This document shows, one piece after another, positions 41,256-54,067 of a stretch of 64,000 nt of DNA (positions within the stretch are counted from its first letter, which is position 1; each line of letters opens with the position of its first letter). This DNA comes from Dacryopinax spathularia. Its lineage: Eukaryota; Basidiomycota; Dacrymycetes; Dacrymycetales; Dacrymycetaceae. A program made the position numbers and the translations under genes. The notes under the pieces are model-generated. The model had not been told where the DNA came from. It did not search any database and saw only the letters and a list, made by a program, of their open reading frames with translations. The stretch spans positions 558,001-622,000 of the forward strand of contig JBBPFI010000014.1 in assembly GCA_037974965.1 (NCBI GenBank). The letters run 5' to 3'.

Positions 41256-42814
41256 TCAGGAAGCGTCGCTGTCCGCTTGCTCGTTTACGGAGCTTGACAC
41301 TTCATCTCTCCATCCCTGCACAGTACTCTCCAGTTCAGACCGTCTCCTCTCGTAGGCACTTGATGCCCACATTGCGCCAACAACCTTCTCCAAAAAAAAT
41401 GGGTCTTCTCGCTCGGGAAATTCGTCAAGAACCTCTTCCTCCTCCTCAGATGACGAGAACGCATCCGGGCTTTGATCAACGTCCTGTTCCCCCACACCTG
41501 CTCCTCCAAAATGCTCGTGTTCGGCCATACCAGGTAGGGTCGAGCGGCCGGCCATTTGGCGCTTCTTGTTGACAAGGCCTTTCGGGTGATTCATAGGTCT
41601 TGGTCGGGATGGGGAATCTCGCGAGGATTTTGCTGACGAAGGGGGCTTAGGCCGGAGGAGGTCCTTATCGAAACCACCGTACTGGTACAGCAAGTTGCAA
41701 ACAAAGGTGTAGTTGAGAACGCTGACATTTGGGAGGTTACGCAGCTTCTTGAAGGCTGCATCCATTGGCCCCGGCAGGAAGCTAATGCGAGGAACCTTCT
41801 GCAACGGGAGGATTACATATCGAAATTGGCTCGGATAGCGAGGGCCGAAAGAGGTCGTGCATCGAGGCAATTTAGAAGCAGCAATGTCCTCTTTCCCGAG
41901 CACAAGGTTAGGCAGCTGCGGGAATAAACTTCAGTTTGGCGGCAATGTGCAAAGTGGAAAGACGAACCGCCACGATGCCTGCCATTCGCACCGTGAACGC
42001 CTTGTGCAGGTTAGGTACCATTAGCATGCCATTGTTCCTACTATTAATCCAGTTACTCGTCACGATGTCGTCATCGTGTAAAAGCGCCTTGGCCGCAAGT
42101 GCATCGGCAAGAGAACGGCGACCGTCAAGATCGTCGGCTATTGACAGAGGTGCTTCTGGAGGGCGGGTCGCCAGAAGCTCGAGCATGCGCTACGGCCGGA
42201 TCCAAGTCAGCTAGGAGCATGTTTCCTTGGAATCATGACCTACGGATTCACCGAGACTGGAGCTCATTATGTGGATGGCGTCACATAGTATGGGGTCTTC
42301 GCCAGTAAAGACGCACGCGCCATCGCGATCCATGAGCCGATCGCGAAAGTCGACCTCCCATGTTTCAGGCTCGTAATCACTCGAAGGGTAGGATCGCATA
42401 TCTGCCACTTCAAGATTGACAAAGGCAGGGTTAACTTCAGCTGCAGAGGAGTGGACAGTGTCGTCAGCCGAAGCAATTATGGACTGTGTATGTGCAATAC
42501 TTACGAGTATCTCCCCCCGGTTGGGCATACCGCCAAATTTCTCCACCATGAACGTCATTTTGTTGCTCAGGATCAGCAGGACGTCTCCAGGTGGCGCCGT
42601 CCCCGAGAAGTTCCAGGTGGCCATCGGCGTTGCCGGTCCCGTACACCGCGACAAAGCGGAGGAACTTGACTGGTGCCGTTGTCCAACTCCGTAGAAGGTC
42701 CACCCCGAGGGTCACGTAGAGGTATGCCTCCTTCGCAGGATGGTACCCGAAGATGAGCCTACACTGTCCTACGGGAACAGTGTAGAGCTCTTCGAGAGCA
42801 GGGGGGGCATTCAT
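41256..42814 (-). CDS. HNH-nuclease-domain protein of the basidiomycete family
   Basis: Exons (minus) 42505-42814, 42244-42440, 41968-42189 and 41256-41915 give 462 residues. The N-terminal part reads LIFGYHPAKEAYLYVTLG. The HNH region begins FRDRLMDRDGACVFTGEDP and continues CDAIHIMSSSLGES. It ends in the next exon with TSNWINSRNNGMLMVPNLHKAF, where the His of DAIHI, the Asn of RNNGM and the His of NLHKAF would form the His-Asn-His metal site. FRYVILPLQKVP and LNYTFVCNLLYQYGGFD follow, then a disordered acidic tail (SSSEEEEEVLDEF). Mushroom genomes carry many such proteins. Whether they cut DNA, and which DNA, is unknown. Branch sites gctgac are visible in introns 1 and 2. Confidence 0.82.
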
Positions 42815-43062
42815 GGCATGGACAACTGGTGAGATTGTGGTAAGGAGTAAAGAGCAGGTGGCTGCCACTCAGGCTGGTGTACCCGTGACTCATAGCCAAT
42901 GCCACAGGACCCTGAAGAGGTCTCGGCTGCAACCCACTGTGCGTGTTTAGAAGACGTCTCAGACGTTCTGATATTGTACTGTATGTTAGATATTAGAGCT
43001 ATAACCAACCCTACCCATCAGCTCGATGCCCCACCCCAGCGGGCGCGGAAGGAAGGGCAGGC

Positions 43063-46000
43063 CTACAACCCAAAGATCTCCGCAAACACGTCCTTCTGCT
43101 CGACCCACTTCTTCGGTGTCGGCTGAGCAGCATCTCCCTTTGGCGGTGGAGGCAAGCGGAACTCATATTGCTGCGCTCGTCTCTCTTCCTTTCCTCCCTT
43201 CTCCAACTCCCGTCTACTTCTCTGCTCGACAACTGACCCAGTCGGCCGCGCCTTGCGTCCGCGCTCGGCGTGTACGACCTCCTCCGGCTCTGACGCTGTC
43301 CGACCGTTCATCCGGCCATTCTTCGCAAGGACGTCGAACAAGCTGCGGGTCGCCGAGTCACGCGTCGCCGTACCTGCGGAAGGCAGTTCGGACGGGCCTT
43401 GCATCCAGCTGGGCTCACCGGTAGGCGATTGCGTTTCTCCTTCCATTTTGTTGGCAGAGGCGGAAGGTGGGTTGGACGATCCTTCTATCCAATTGGGCGG
43501 CGGGCGCCATTTCTTCATCTGAGCCGGCTGCACAGGCCTGGCAGCGCGGATCTTCTTGCTTCTCTCTGCCAAATCCGCGTCAGCAGCTCGTCCTCCCTCC
43601 GAAAACGACAGCAGACGGCAGGGCCGAAGCTACGCAGAACGAACTGGAAACCCGCGGATTGGGAAAGAAGAGGGAGAAGCAATGAAGAACACGCACCTTT
43701 CTTCTCTCTTCGCTGCCTCCACAATTTCAGCGCCTCCTCGTTCCCTAATAGCTGGACAGCCTGCGCGCTCGCCCTCCTCCAAGCCTGCTCGATGCTCTCC
43801 CTCTCATCCTTCATGTCTTTCCTTACGTGCCACCCGCCGAACGCGCCTGGCCGTTGCTGGGCTGGCTCGTCGTACCTCGACTCCTCCGAGGCCGAGGCGG
43901 AGGACGAAGCGGAGGACGAAGCGGAGGATGAGGACGGGGTTGAAGTTGAGAAATCCGAAGCAGAAGAAGAGAACGCCGCGTGCAGCGGGTCGGCAACAGG
44001 CACCCCATCAATAAGCGCGCCAATACACCTCAAGCGATCAAGCCACTCCTCCACTCTCCGCCTCGCAGATGCCTGTTTCTCCTCGGGCGTGTCGCCGGGG
44101 AAGAGCGGTTCCTCCCCGGTCCCGTCCCCGTCCCCGTCCCGGTTCTGGAGCTTGGTGTAGCTTTCGAGCGGGGAGAGCGAGCTGAGGGGCCAAGGCTTGG
44201 GCTCGACGCCGAATAGGAAGGAAGGGATGTCCATCGCGTCCGCATCTGCGTCCCCTGCGTCCCTGTCCTGCCGCTTATCCTTATCCTTATCCTTATCCTT
44301 CCCCTGCTCCTGCGCGAATGCGGGTTCATCACCATAATCCCGCAAAAGCGGCGCCCCAGCCTCCTCCCTCCACCCAACCCCCCACCGCCCTTCCTCCCCC
44401 TCCCGCTCCCTACTCCACCTCCTCCCCTCCTCACTCACCTCCACACTCCCATCCCCCCCAACCTCGCCCACTTTGACCCTCGTCTCCCAGCTCTCTCCTC
44501 CCCCGCCTTCCCTAGCAGCAGCAGCAGCAGCAGCAGCGCGCATCTGCCTCCTCAAAGCTCTGACGACCCTCTGATCCTCCTCTACTCCCTCGCGAGCGAG
44601 AGTGGTGACCTCTTGTCGGAGCTGGACGCGGCCGTCCGGGAGAGTGACCCAGTATTCGCGTGCGGCGAGACGGACGCCGCGCAGGAGCATGGAGTGCGGG
44701 TTGACGTGTTCTGCGCCTGGGGGGCCGGCGGCGTCGAGCGCTTCGGTCTCCCATTCGCTGGATTCGAGCTGCGAGCGGATGAGTTCTTCCCGACTTCTTC
44801 GCTCGCCCTCATTCGCCGGAGCCGAGGTCGAGGGCGAGACGAAGGCAGAGGCAGAGGCAGAGGCCGAGGCCGAGGCGAAGGCAGGGGCAGAGGTGAAGGT
44901 CGGAGTAGAAGCAGGCGCAGACGCAGAGGCGTAAGAAGCCCTCTTCTCCCCCGGGAACCACTCCCCCCCACCCTCCAGCAACCCCAGCCTCTCCTCCTCC
45001 CACCGCGCAAACTGTTCCAACCCGACCCTATCCTCCAACAACATCCTCGCCAACGCCAACCTGCACCTCGGGTGCCCGCGCCTCACCCCAAAAAACAGCC
45101 ACTTGCCCGCCTCTTCGTCCGAGGGGTCGACGCCGTACAGGGCATTGTGCTGCGAGGGGGTGCGGCCGGTGGGGCGGTAGTAGTGCTGGGCTAGGGTGTG
45201 GGAGGAGGAGCCGGACCAGGGGGCGGAGAGGGTTAGGTAGTGTAGCGAGAGGGGGAGGTCGAGTGGGAGCAGCCGGGGGGTGGGGGTGCGGGAGGGACGG
45301 GAGGGACGGGAGTGCAGGGGGGGGAGGCCGTACGCCGTGGCGAGATGTTTGACCGCTGAGAGGGAGCCTGCACATGCGAATGGGTTAGCATTCCTTCTCA
45401 ACAATATGGGCTTATACGTGGAAGCGAAGGTGATATGGCGGTATGTTGTGGAGGACGGGAGGAGAGAGTGAAGGAGTGCGTTGCGTACCCATCTCGACCG
45501 CCCGCTCCCACCAAACCCGCGCCATTTTCCCGCTCCGCCTCACCAGCTTCCCCTCAGCATACATCTCGCCCAACAAACACGCACACGCATGCACACCCCT
45601 CCTCCCCCCCTCTCTCAACACACTCATCGCTTCCTCTCTCAACACGCTCATCCTCTCCCTCTTTTCCTTCTCCCACTCTTTGAGCTCTTCATCTGGCAGA
45701 TGGGAGGGATAGGAGGCAGGGCGGGGGTAGGAGAAGTAGTAGGCGAGGGAGGCGTGCTGGGCGAGCGAACGCTCCGCTTTGACCTGTAGGACGGGCCAGA
45801 ATTCGCGCTGGAGAAGAGAGGCGTAGACGGCGTCGAATTCGAGCAAGGTGAGGTTCAGAGACCGGTCGCGCAGCATGCGCAGGCCCGCCTCGGGGATCGG
45901 GGGGTCATTCGGGTCCTCCTCCTCGTACTCAGTCTCTGGTGATTCCGGAACATCTGGGAGTCGCTTGGCCTGCTCAGGCTTAGTGGGCTTGCGGTTCTGG

Positions 46001-46746
46001 ACAGGTTGTTTGCGCGCGCGCGCGTAGGGGGGGATGGGGTAGGCGAACTCGAGAAACCGGCGGGTGAGGCGGATGTCGCCTACAATTTTGGTCAGTATTA
46101 GGATTAGCATATTGTGAGTAGGGGGATGAGCGGAGGGGAGGGACGTACGTTCGCCCTTTGGTAGGAGTACTAGGAGAGCGTAGACCGTCTTTCTCGGTGA
46201 GAGCGGGGAGATCGTTTTGGACAGATGTTGTGCCACTATCCCATTATCAGCCTTCCCTTCCAGGGGGAGAGAGAGAGAGAGAATGATAAAGAAGTAAAGG
46301 AGGAAGAAAGACACACCCTTAGCAAACGCCCGCTCGTCCCACTCCTTTCTCCGACCGAGCCAGACAAGCACCGCTACGTCCCCCCGGCTCAGTCCTGTCC
46401 GGCGTGTGATACGCTCCATTCCGGCTTGGTCAAGCTCGTCCAGGGTCGGCAGGGGTGAGCCGAGTATGTCTTCTATACCTGGGATGGGCGGGCCGGGGAT
46501 GTTGAGGTTGATGTGCGTGTAGGGGTTACGGACTCGGGGGTAGCGGGTTGGGGAGGTCGTGTGTAGGGTGCGTTGGCGAGCATGGATCGAGGGGGGTGCG
46601 AGCGCTGCGCGTTGGAGTGCAGAGAGGCGGATGCGGGCGGGGGGATGGGTGCATGTTGATGAGGATGCCAACGATGGGTTAAGCAGCGATAAACAATGTC
46701 GACACGAGCCTCCTCTCAGAGGGGTCGCACTCGCATTTCGTAGCAT
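43063..46746 (-). CDS. Sel1/TPR-like predicted mitochondrial protein 1
   Basis: Exons (minus) 46317-46746, 46149-46235, 45489-46079, 43697-45367 and 43063-43565 stay in frame for 1,093 residues. The N-terminus (MLRNASATPLRGGSCRH, later RQRTLHTTSPTRYPRVRNP) looks like a mitochondrial presequence. Helical repeats of Sel1 type follow: TGLSRGDVAVLVWLGRRKEW, ACLLGEMYAEGKLVRRSGKM, ARVWWERAVEMGSLSAVKHL, ALYGVDPSDEEAGKWLFFGV, HPRCRLALARMLLE. The long exon 4 then becomes highly repetitive (Ala/Ser, KDKDKDKDK), and the tail is basic. The function is unknown; Sel1/TPR arrays mediate protein contacts. It is paralogous to the gene at 50028-52557, from which it is separated only by NOP7. An unusually large low-complexity insertion sets this copy apart. 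Confidence 0.7.
44271..44303. repeat. Hexanucleotide tandem repeat inside a coding exon
   Basis: About five copies of ttatcc, encoding the alternating Lys-Asp run of the Sel1-like protein on the minus strand. Length variation would remain in frame. Confidence 0.8.
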
Positions 46747-47089
46747 CTCTCAACCTTTCAATCCAGCAAACGATTCCAAGTCTAGCAGCCAAGCAGTCAA
46801 TCAGCCCACGTCGTCGCGCAGTCCAGCCTTCTTATCGTCGTATATGCAGCCTCTCCTCGCCGTCGAGAATAATGAGCCGCCAAAGTAGGTTTTGTTGCCG
46901 GACGCGCGTTTTCGTGTGACTACCAAATTTGACCTCGACCCTTTTGGAGCGTTGAGTGCTTCTAGTGGCTGTGCACGTCAAAATTCCCATCGCTCGCGAC
47001 ATTTTACTGGCGCTCGTCCCCTACCCCTCTCCTCATCCCATCCACCTCCTACTCTCCATCTCTGGGTTTCTAGTGGGAAGAAAGCGACC
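46747..47089. promoter_or_regulatory. Divergent promoter region, Sel1-like protein 1 / NOP7
   Basis: 343 bp between two divergent ATGs. The plus-strand frame is open upstream of the NOP7 ATG (from about 46892) but is not protein-like. No TATA box seen. Confidence 0.45.
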
Positions 47090-49468
47090 ATGGCCAAGAT
47101 CAAACGTAAAGGCCAGGAAGGCGCCTCCAAGTCCTACCTCACCCGCACGCACGCCGTCCGCAAGCTCCAGCTCTCCCTCGCCGATTTCCGCCGTCTATGC
47201 ATCCTAAAAGGCCTCTACCCCGTCGAGCCCCCCTCTCGAAAAAAAGCGAATAAGGGCAGTTCGGCCCCGACGACATTTTATCACGCGAAGGATATTGCGT
47301 ACTTGGCGCATGAGCCCGTGTTGCAGAAGTTGAGGGAACATAAGACGTTTGCTAAGAAGCTTGCGAGGGCTGTTGGGAGACGGGAGTGGGCTGATGCTAA
47401 GGTGCTGGAGAGGAACGAGCCGCGGTATCGGTTGGATCATATTATCAAGGAGCGGTGCGTCTCTCTCTTCCTATCTCTCTCTGTCTCCACCTCTCGTTCT
47501 CCACTTCTCCCCGCCCTCTTCTATACGTTCCCCGTGCCCTCCCCCACGCCTCGTGTTTACAGTAAGCAAAGGAGCTGCAAGCTGATACCACCTCAGATAC
47601 CCAACATTCACCGACGCCCTGCGCGACCTCGACGACGCCCTCTCCCTCATCCACCTCTTCTCGACCCTCCCCAGCACAGCGCGCATCACCCCCCAAGTCA
47701 TCCAGAACTGCGCACGCCTAGTAGCGGAATGGCAGCTGTATGTCATGCGCGCGCGGGCGCTGAGGAAGGTGTTTCTTAGTATTAAGGGCGTGTATTTTGA
47801 GGCTGAGGTCGAGGGTGAGAGAGTGGTTTGGCTGGTGCCGTATATGTTTACGCAGCATGTAAGCTTTTTCTATCCGCCAAAACTCTCTTCATACCTCCTT
47901 CTCTCCGGTTCTTTTCTGCTCCCAGCTCTCTCCCGCCTCTCGCCATCCAATCTCTACTTTCCTTCATCATCGTTTTCCCAAGCTCTCGAGATCCAGTGTG
48001 GGAACGAGCAGATGCTAACCCCACCCTCCCGCAGGTCCCACCCGACATAGACTTCCGCATCCTCCTCACCTTCCTCGAGCTCTATCAAACCCAACTCCAA
48101 TTCGTCCTCTTCCGTCTCTACACCTCCCTAAACCTCGTCTACCCCCCACCGCTCGACAGCGCATCGGACGAGCTCGCAGCGGGGCTGGGGGCGTTCAGGT
48201 TGCTCGAGATGGGCGTGGAGGAGACGGGGGCGGTGGAGGTGGGGAGGGAGGAGCCGGTCGAGCGGGCTAGGGGGGTGAGGGTGGGGGATGTTAGGAGGGT
48301 GTTGGAGGGGATCGAGGCTGAGGCTTCTGCTGCCGATCCTGCGCAACCTCAACCTGAAACCGAGGCGTCATCTGCCGCTGTAACGGATGCCCAGAACCGA
48401 GAGGAGACGGACCTGCCGGTGGAGATCCCGACCACTACTGTCGACACAGACATGCAAGACGCCGACACCGCCAACCAGCCAGCAACGACCTCAGGAGGAG
48501 TAAACACCTCCCTCTTCTCCCCCTACACGATCTACATCTCGCGCGAAGTGACCCGCCCCACCTTCGAATTCATACTCCGTTCCTTCGGCGCCCGGGTCGC
48601 ATGGGCTCCCACCCTGGGCGCCGGCAGCCCCTACACCCTCGAGTCGCCTGAAATAACGCACGTCATCATGGACCGCCCGGCCATACCGCTGGACTGGCCA
48701 AGAGAGGGGAGGTACTATGTCCAGCCCCAGTGGGTGGTGGACTGTGTGAATGCTGGACGGGTCCTGCCGGAGGGAGTGTATGAGGTTGGGAGGGGGCTGC
48801 CGCCGCATTTGAGTCCGTTTGAGAGTGGGGAGGGAGGGAGGGAGGGGGTTTATGTGCCGGAGGAGGCTGGGGGGCAGCCGGTTCAGCTCGACCAGGAGGA
48901 AAGCGAGGAAGAGGAGGAGGAAGAAGCGGACGAAGAAGAAGAGGAAGAGGCTGTCTCGGAGGAAAATGCAAAGCAGGCCGAGGAGGGGGAGGAAATGAAT
49001 GGAGAGGAGGAGCAGCCAGCGAAGGCGAAGGTGAAGGCCAAGAAACAGAAGAAAGAGCTCGACTTCCCCCCCGCTCTCCTGGCCGCCGCTGCCGACCCCT
49101 CGGACCCTTCCCTCCTTCGCGCCGCCGAGCTGGAGGCCGAATCCCTCGGGATGTCCTACAGCTCCTTCCAGGCTTCTCTCAAGCGCGCTTCGAAACGCTT
49201 GCGTCAATCCACCTCCACCACCTCCGGCTCTTCCTCCCAGGCCCAAGGGAAGGCACTGGGCGGGAAGACGGGCGGGAAAGTGGGAGCGGGCGGGAAGAGC
49301 GAGGAACAGGAAGAGAGGGAGATGGCGAAGATTATGATGACTAATAAGAAGCGAAGACTGTATGAGAAGATGAAGTATGGGGACGAGAAGAAGCGGGCGG
49401 AGAGGGAGAGGCTGGAGAGGCGGAGGAGGGAGATTAAGAGGGCTGAGAAGAAGGCTGGGAGGACGTAG
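47090..49468 (+). CDS. NOP7: Pescadillo homolog, ribosome biogenesis (NOP7/PES1)
   Basis: Exons 47090-47454, 47597-47858 and 48035-49468 give 686 residues. NOP7 works with ERB1 and YTM1 (PeBoW complex) in the nucleolus for 27S/5.8S rRNA processing and 60S assembly. It starts [19 protein letters not shown], followed by the Pescadillo N-terminal domain ([105 protein letters not shown]). A single BRCT domain covers about residues 368-455 ([43 protein letters not shown]). Then come an acidic Glu tract and a basic coiled C-terminus ([16 protein letters not shown]). The branch site gctaac precedes exon 3. Confidence 0.96.
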
Positions 49469-50027
49469 GAGAGGAGTCTGGATGTCTGTTCCTGCCCTCG
49501 AGTAATCCGCTGAGGGCCATCTCGAGGGGAGGTTGGGCTGAGATAGTTGGTTGTCTTCGTTTTAGATCGTGCTTTATATTCTGCTTGTCATGGTATCCTT
49601 CTTTCTGGTTTCAACCGTTTGAACGTATTCGCCGTAATGGAAGTAGCTGGCAGGTGTAAGACAAAGTTATGCATTCAATCCCTCGCCTCACTGACGTCCC
49701 AATTGTCTCTACTCCGATTCACTTGGATCGCCTCTGAAATCCATTCGGGATTTTGCAGAATTACTGCGCCAGCCCAACAGAATGCGGCTACGCCGAGCCG
49801 CAGCTCCGCTTCATTGAGCTTCCAAATGCCTCCGCGTAGGAGCGTGAATTTTCGCTAAATGCCGAACCGTAAACCGGCATTGGTCGGACCCTGACTTCGT
49901 CCGTTGTTTGCAGCAGTGGAGCGCCTGCGATTCTCTGGCATCCTCCTTTCTGAAGTTGCTCTTTTGCTTGGTCTACTTGTTAGCTTGCTTCAGGTCCTAT
50001 CTTGCCTACTGGAAGGCTCGGCCTACT
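49469..50027. other. Intergenic region between NOP7 and Sel1-like protein 2
   Basis: About 560 bp, 3' flank plus promoter. The in-frame extension upstream of the chosen start (from 49908) is hydrophobic and not presequence-like. Nothing else recognised. Confidence 0.35.
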
Positions 50028-52557
50028 ATGTCTGGGGTGACTGGAAGGAGCTCTGCCAGTATCTTGCCCGCTGTACGGAGAGGAGGATGCTTACTCCCAT
50101 CGCCGACGCGACGCGTCCGACCTATCTCGCCGCGATCGTCAAACACAGCGCAGTCAAGACCGTCCTCATTTTCGGCGGCTCACGCAGTATCTCCTTTCCG
50201 GAATCCAGAAGCCCAGCCTTCCACTCCCCGCCGACGTGCTTCGGCCAATAAAGCTCCTCCTCCCGCATGGTGGGAAACACCCAAAGTTCCCCGAAAACAG
50301 CCTCCAAGATCTCTCCCACACGCAGACGACGCGCAGTCATCGTCCTCCCCAAACGGAGAAGCAGAATCGTCGACCTTCCCAAGTGCCGGTACGATAGAAG
50401 ATGGCCCTGCCCCTGCGTGGTGGTACTCGACGAAGTCTGCAAGTGATGCGGATTCAAGGCCTGATCACTGGCAGCCCGAGGAACTAGCATCGGAGATCTA
50501 TACTTTGAGCTCGTCTCTCACATCGTCCGACCACTCTCCAGAGACATCCGTACCGGATGGTCTAGTGGACCATACGCAGCCTCCAGATCAAGATCAAGCG
50601 GACAGCAATAAGGCGGACGCAGACCCCGGGCCTGACTACGCGGAGGAACACGGCCTACCAACGACATTCTCCCCGCCTCTCCAGCAATCCCAAAACTCCT
50701 ACCTCTCTGCAGCGGACCCTTTCTCCGATATTTTCAGTCAACAGAGTACGAGTAAACTGCCCCGGTACGGCGAAGGCGACGGCGAGCCCGGTCCCATACT
50801 TGCGGAGCTTCTTCAAGCGAGGCTGGGCGCGTCCAAGTTCACGGAACTGCGCAAGCAGACAGGCTTGACGCACGCTGACCTGCTTCGGATTGGCACACTG
50901 GCGGCGGATACGCGAGAATCGGATGAGGCTATTCTCCAGGGTTTGTCCTGTAATTCTTTTCGCGAAGAGGAAAGATGTTGACGTACCCATAGCTGCGTCG
51001 GGGTTCAGGCTGCCACCTAGGGTGCTCCTCTACAGGGTTGCAAGGAACATGCGAGCATTGAAAGGTACCCTCGTTTCTTCTAGACAGGCGAATGAATGAT
51101 TGACTCTGGCCGCAGGCGTCCTGCGCGCCAAATGCCGTCTTCTCTGGATTGCCCTGAAGGACGGGGAAGAAGGCGGGGTCCTACAAGCAGCCTTCGAGCT
51201 CTTCCGAATAAAGTCATACGAGATGACCCTCCACGGCCACCCAATGCAAGTCAACGTGGACTACGCAGTGATCAACCGTATCCTGAGGAAGTTCGTCGAG
51301 CGGGGCGAGACGAAGGCGCACGTCGCCCTTGGTTATTCCGCCAAGCACGAGGGAGAGTTTTTGAGCAGAAGGGGTCGGTTGACCATTGCTAGAAAGGCGG
51401 AGCTGGCCAATCAGGCACTTGATAATCTGAAGGCGGCTGCGACGATAGGGTGGCCGGAGAGTATGGAGTACCTTGGGAAGCTGTACTTTGAAGGTACTTT
51501 GGTTGAGAGGGACGGTCGACTAGCCCAGCTCTGGTGGGAAGAAGGGTATAAGAGGGGTACGATATCTATTTGATGCGCGATGAAACTGTTGGCTGACTGC
51601 GATCAGGTTCTGCCGAGAGCGGCTGGTCGCTCGCCGTGAATATGAGCCGCATGGCAGCCCAATGGGGTCTGTTAACCTGGCGACCGGGACAGTCTGTCGC
51701 CTATGCGGTCTCTGATCTATACTCTACCGACTGGCGCGCTGGCCGAGCAGCGAAGTGGTTCCACTGGAAACCGGGAACCTCTCGCAAGCGGCACGCCTGG
51801 TTCTGGGGCACGCTGCCTGACGCCGATCGGGCGGCTGCATACTTCGCTTGGAGTGCACGGCAAGGTGTTGCCGACGCGAAGCTTGGCTGGGCCGAGTGCC
51901 TTCTTCTCAACCGGACGGACCTGAACGCCGGGATGAGCATGATCGAGGGATATTGGCAGTATCAGCTGGAACGTCTGAACGCCGGGCTAGTGGACGAGGA
52001 TTCAGAGGACCCCGAGACGGTGTACGCGGAAGCGGAGGCGGCGCGTCGGTCATCGTTCGAATTTGGCAGACCGCGCGCATTCCCGAAGACATTCGACGAG
52101 CACGGGAAGACGATCTTCGAGCCTGCGGGTCGGCAGTCAACGCGGAAAGAAAGGATCGAGGCGGCCATTACACTCATGAATCATCCCTATATTACGAGGA
52201 GGATGCGGATGCAGCATGAGGAGCAGTACCTCTTGGCTGCGCGGTTACTGCGCGAAGCCGAACAGGGCTTACCGGCCTTGCCAACAATAGGAGATCTGGA
52301 GAGACGCCTGAGGAACGAGAATCCACGTACGTTCTGTGCGGAGTGTATCTGATCACACTGTGCTGACAGCCACTTCAGATCTTACAAGACGCAGGCCGCC
52401 GCCTTCACTCCCTGCTTATCCACCTGTGGAGCGGCCCAATCCATTCGATTGGGGAGCCGCCGATACCTTCCCAGGGGAGACCCCGAACGCGAATCGCGGT
52501 GGTCCTAGCAAGGGTACAGAACAGACCGGCACGTTCAAGAACACTTCTTTCGTCTGA
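50028..52557 (+). CDS. Sel1/TPR-like predicted mitochondrial protein 2
   Basis: Exons 50028-50940, 50993-51064, 51116-51556, 51607-52326 and 52379-52557 give 774 residues. The start MSGVTGRSSASILPAVRRGG has the Arg/Ser/Ala character of a mitochondrial presequence. After a disordered stretch come Sel1-type helical repeats: FTELRKQTGLTHADLLRIG, AKCRLLWIALKDGEEGGV, LDNLKAAATIGWPESMEYLG, KLYFEGTLVERDGRLAQLWW, EEGYKRGSAESGWSLAVNMS, ADRAAAYFAWSARQGVADAK. These align with the protein at 43063-46746 (TGLSRGDVAVL, LGEMYAEGKLVRRSGKMARVWWERAVEMGS), and the phase-1 intron after the first helix (AILQ here, AFAK there) is shared. The function is unknown. The pair flanks NOP7. Confidence 0.72.
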
Positions 52558-52736
52558 AGTATACATAAACATAACTGGTAAGGGGCATCCGGCCTTTGAG
52601 TCTCCCATATCTAGCGGCATTTGTTTGATCATCGCATTGTATCATGACACCACGCACATCCTATACCTGCCTAGCCTATCCCTTCGTTCTCATTGTACTA
52701 CCTTGATACTGCCCTTCCATCACGGGTCAAACCCAA

Positions 52737-54067
52737 TCAAAACAAATCCCCCAAGTGCTCCGTACACCACTCCCTCACTCTCTGCGCAATAATGACATTC
52801 CCCTGCTCATCCGGATGAAGCATATCCGGACACCTCGAGCCGTCCACCCAGCCCTTCGTACCGCAGAACCAAACTTTCTCCTCCCTACCCTTCTCGGCCC
52901 ACTCCTTTCCGAGGTCTGCGAGAGTCTGCTCGATCTCGCGTTCCCAGACGCCCGTGCGGGCCCAGCCGCCGTCCGGTCGGAGACTGTGGAACCCGAAGGG
53001 GGCGACGAAGACGATGTGCTTGACGCCTCTGGGCAGGCGGATAAGGAGGGTCTCGATGAACGTCTTCAGGCCCGCTAGGAACTCGTCCGCCGAGACACCG
53101 GTAGCCTTGTCGTTCGATCCTATACGATCGTTACTCCCGTGTTTGAGGTGGAGGAGAGCAGCACGCACCAATACTGATGAATATCACATCCGCCCTCTCC
53201 TCCTCCCCCATCCGCGGCCCAAAAGCGCCATCCCCATCCCATCCCTCCCAGAACCGCTTATCCATCCCGGGCAAGATCTCGCCCTCCCATTCGCCCTCCA
53301 CAAGCCTGATCCCAGGTCTAGCAACGACCGTTGTGCGGATCGGCTTCCCCTCTGCGCGCAGCTGGCGAGTGAGGACGAGTGGCCAGCCGGTGACGGCGCC
53401 GAATGGGAGGGGAGGGGGATGGATGTCTGGCGTGTTGGTGCCTGTCGTTTGGGAGGCGCCGATGACGAGGAGGTCGAGAGGGGGAGGACTGGGTGCGAAG
53501 ATAGACACCAGTTCGTGTCCCTCTGGCACTTGCTCAGTAACTGGGTTTTACGCAATCCGACAATGGAACGCACCGGTGATGAGAAGCTCGGACAGCTCGA
53601 GATGACCACCTAGCTCGCCCATCACGAGCTCTACGATTTGAGGACCATCTGCAGGCGCCGCAGAGACGAGTTCGACGTCCTGCTGCCCTCTGACAATCTC
53701 CTTGTGTATCGGCCCATCGCCTGCGCGGTAGACTTTGAAGACTGAGTGAGCGATGGTCTCGTTGAGATCAGGGAGAGTCTCTTACATATCACACACGGTA
53801 CATTCAGATTCCCGAATCGCCTGGAGTTGACTATATTATAGTCAGCACTCGATCTCGCCAGTTAACTGGGAAAGATAGCATACAGTTATACCCTCTCGTC
53901 CTCGACCCGGTGCGAAGGACGACACGAGGTGCATCAGTCTTGAGCAGGAGGACGCTGGCTCCCCAGGCAGCCGTAATGGGTTTGCTATCGGTAGGACGCG
54001 ACCAGCGACCTTGCCAGGAGATGTTCGGCGACGAGATGACATTGGTGAGCGACATGGTCATCTCCAT
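52737..54067 (-). CDS. SGNH/GDSL-type hydrolase (lipase/esterase-like)
   Basis: Exons (minus) 53892-54067, 53786-53820, 53574-53741, 53169-53528 and 52737-53119 give 373 residues. The N-terminal part (ISWQGRWSRPTDSKPITAAW, ASVLLLKTDAPRVVLRTG) is a carbohydrate-binding-like beta-domain, as in the fungal CE2/lipase-GDSL_2-type proteins. The hydrolase core has block I LLVIGASQTTG (Gly-Ala-Ser in place of GDS), block III ISIGSNDKATG and block V DMLHPDEQG, supplying Ser, Gly/Asn and Asp/His. No signal peptide is evident at the chosen start (MEMTMSLTNV), so it may be intracellular. Exon 2 is only 35 nt, and the intron before the last exon is 49 nt with a TAAC branch site. The substrate is unknown. 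Confidence 0.85.

Noticed and set aside
43399-45194. Long plus-strand frames at 43399-44160 and 44613-45194
   Set aside because: Antisense to the Sel1-like protein exons, whose five-exon frame is continuous. The plus frames are Arg/Gly repeats.
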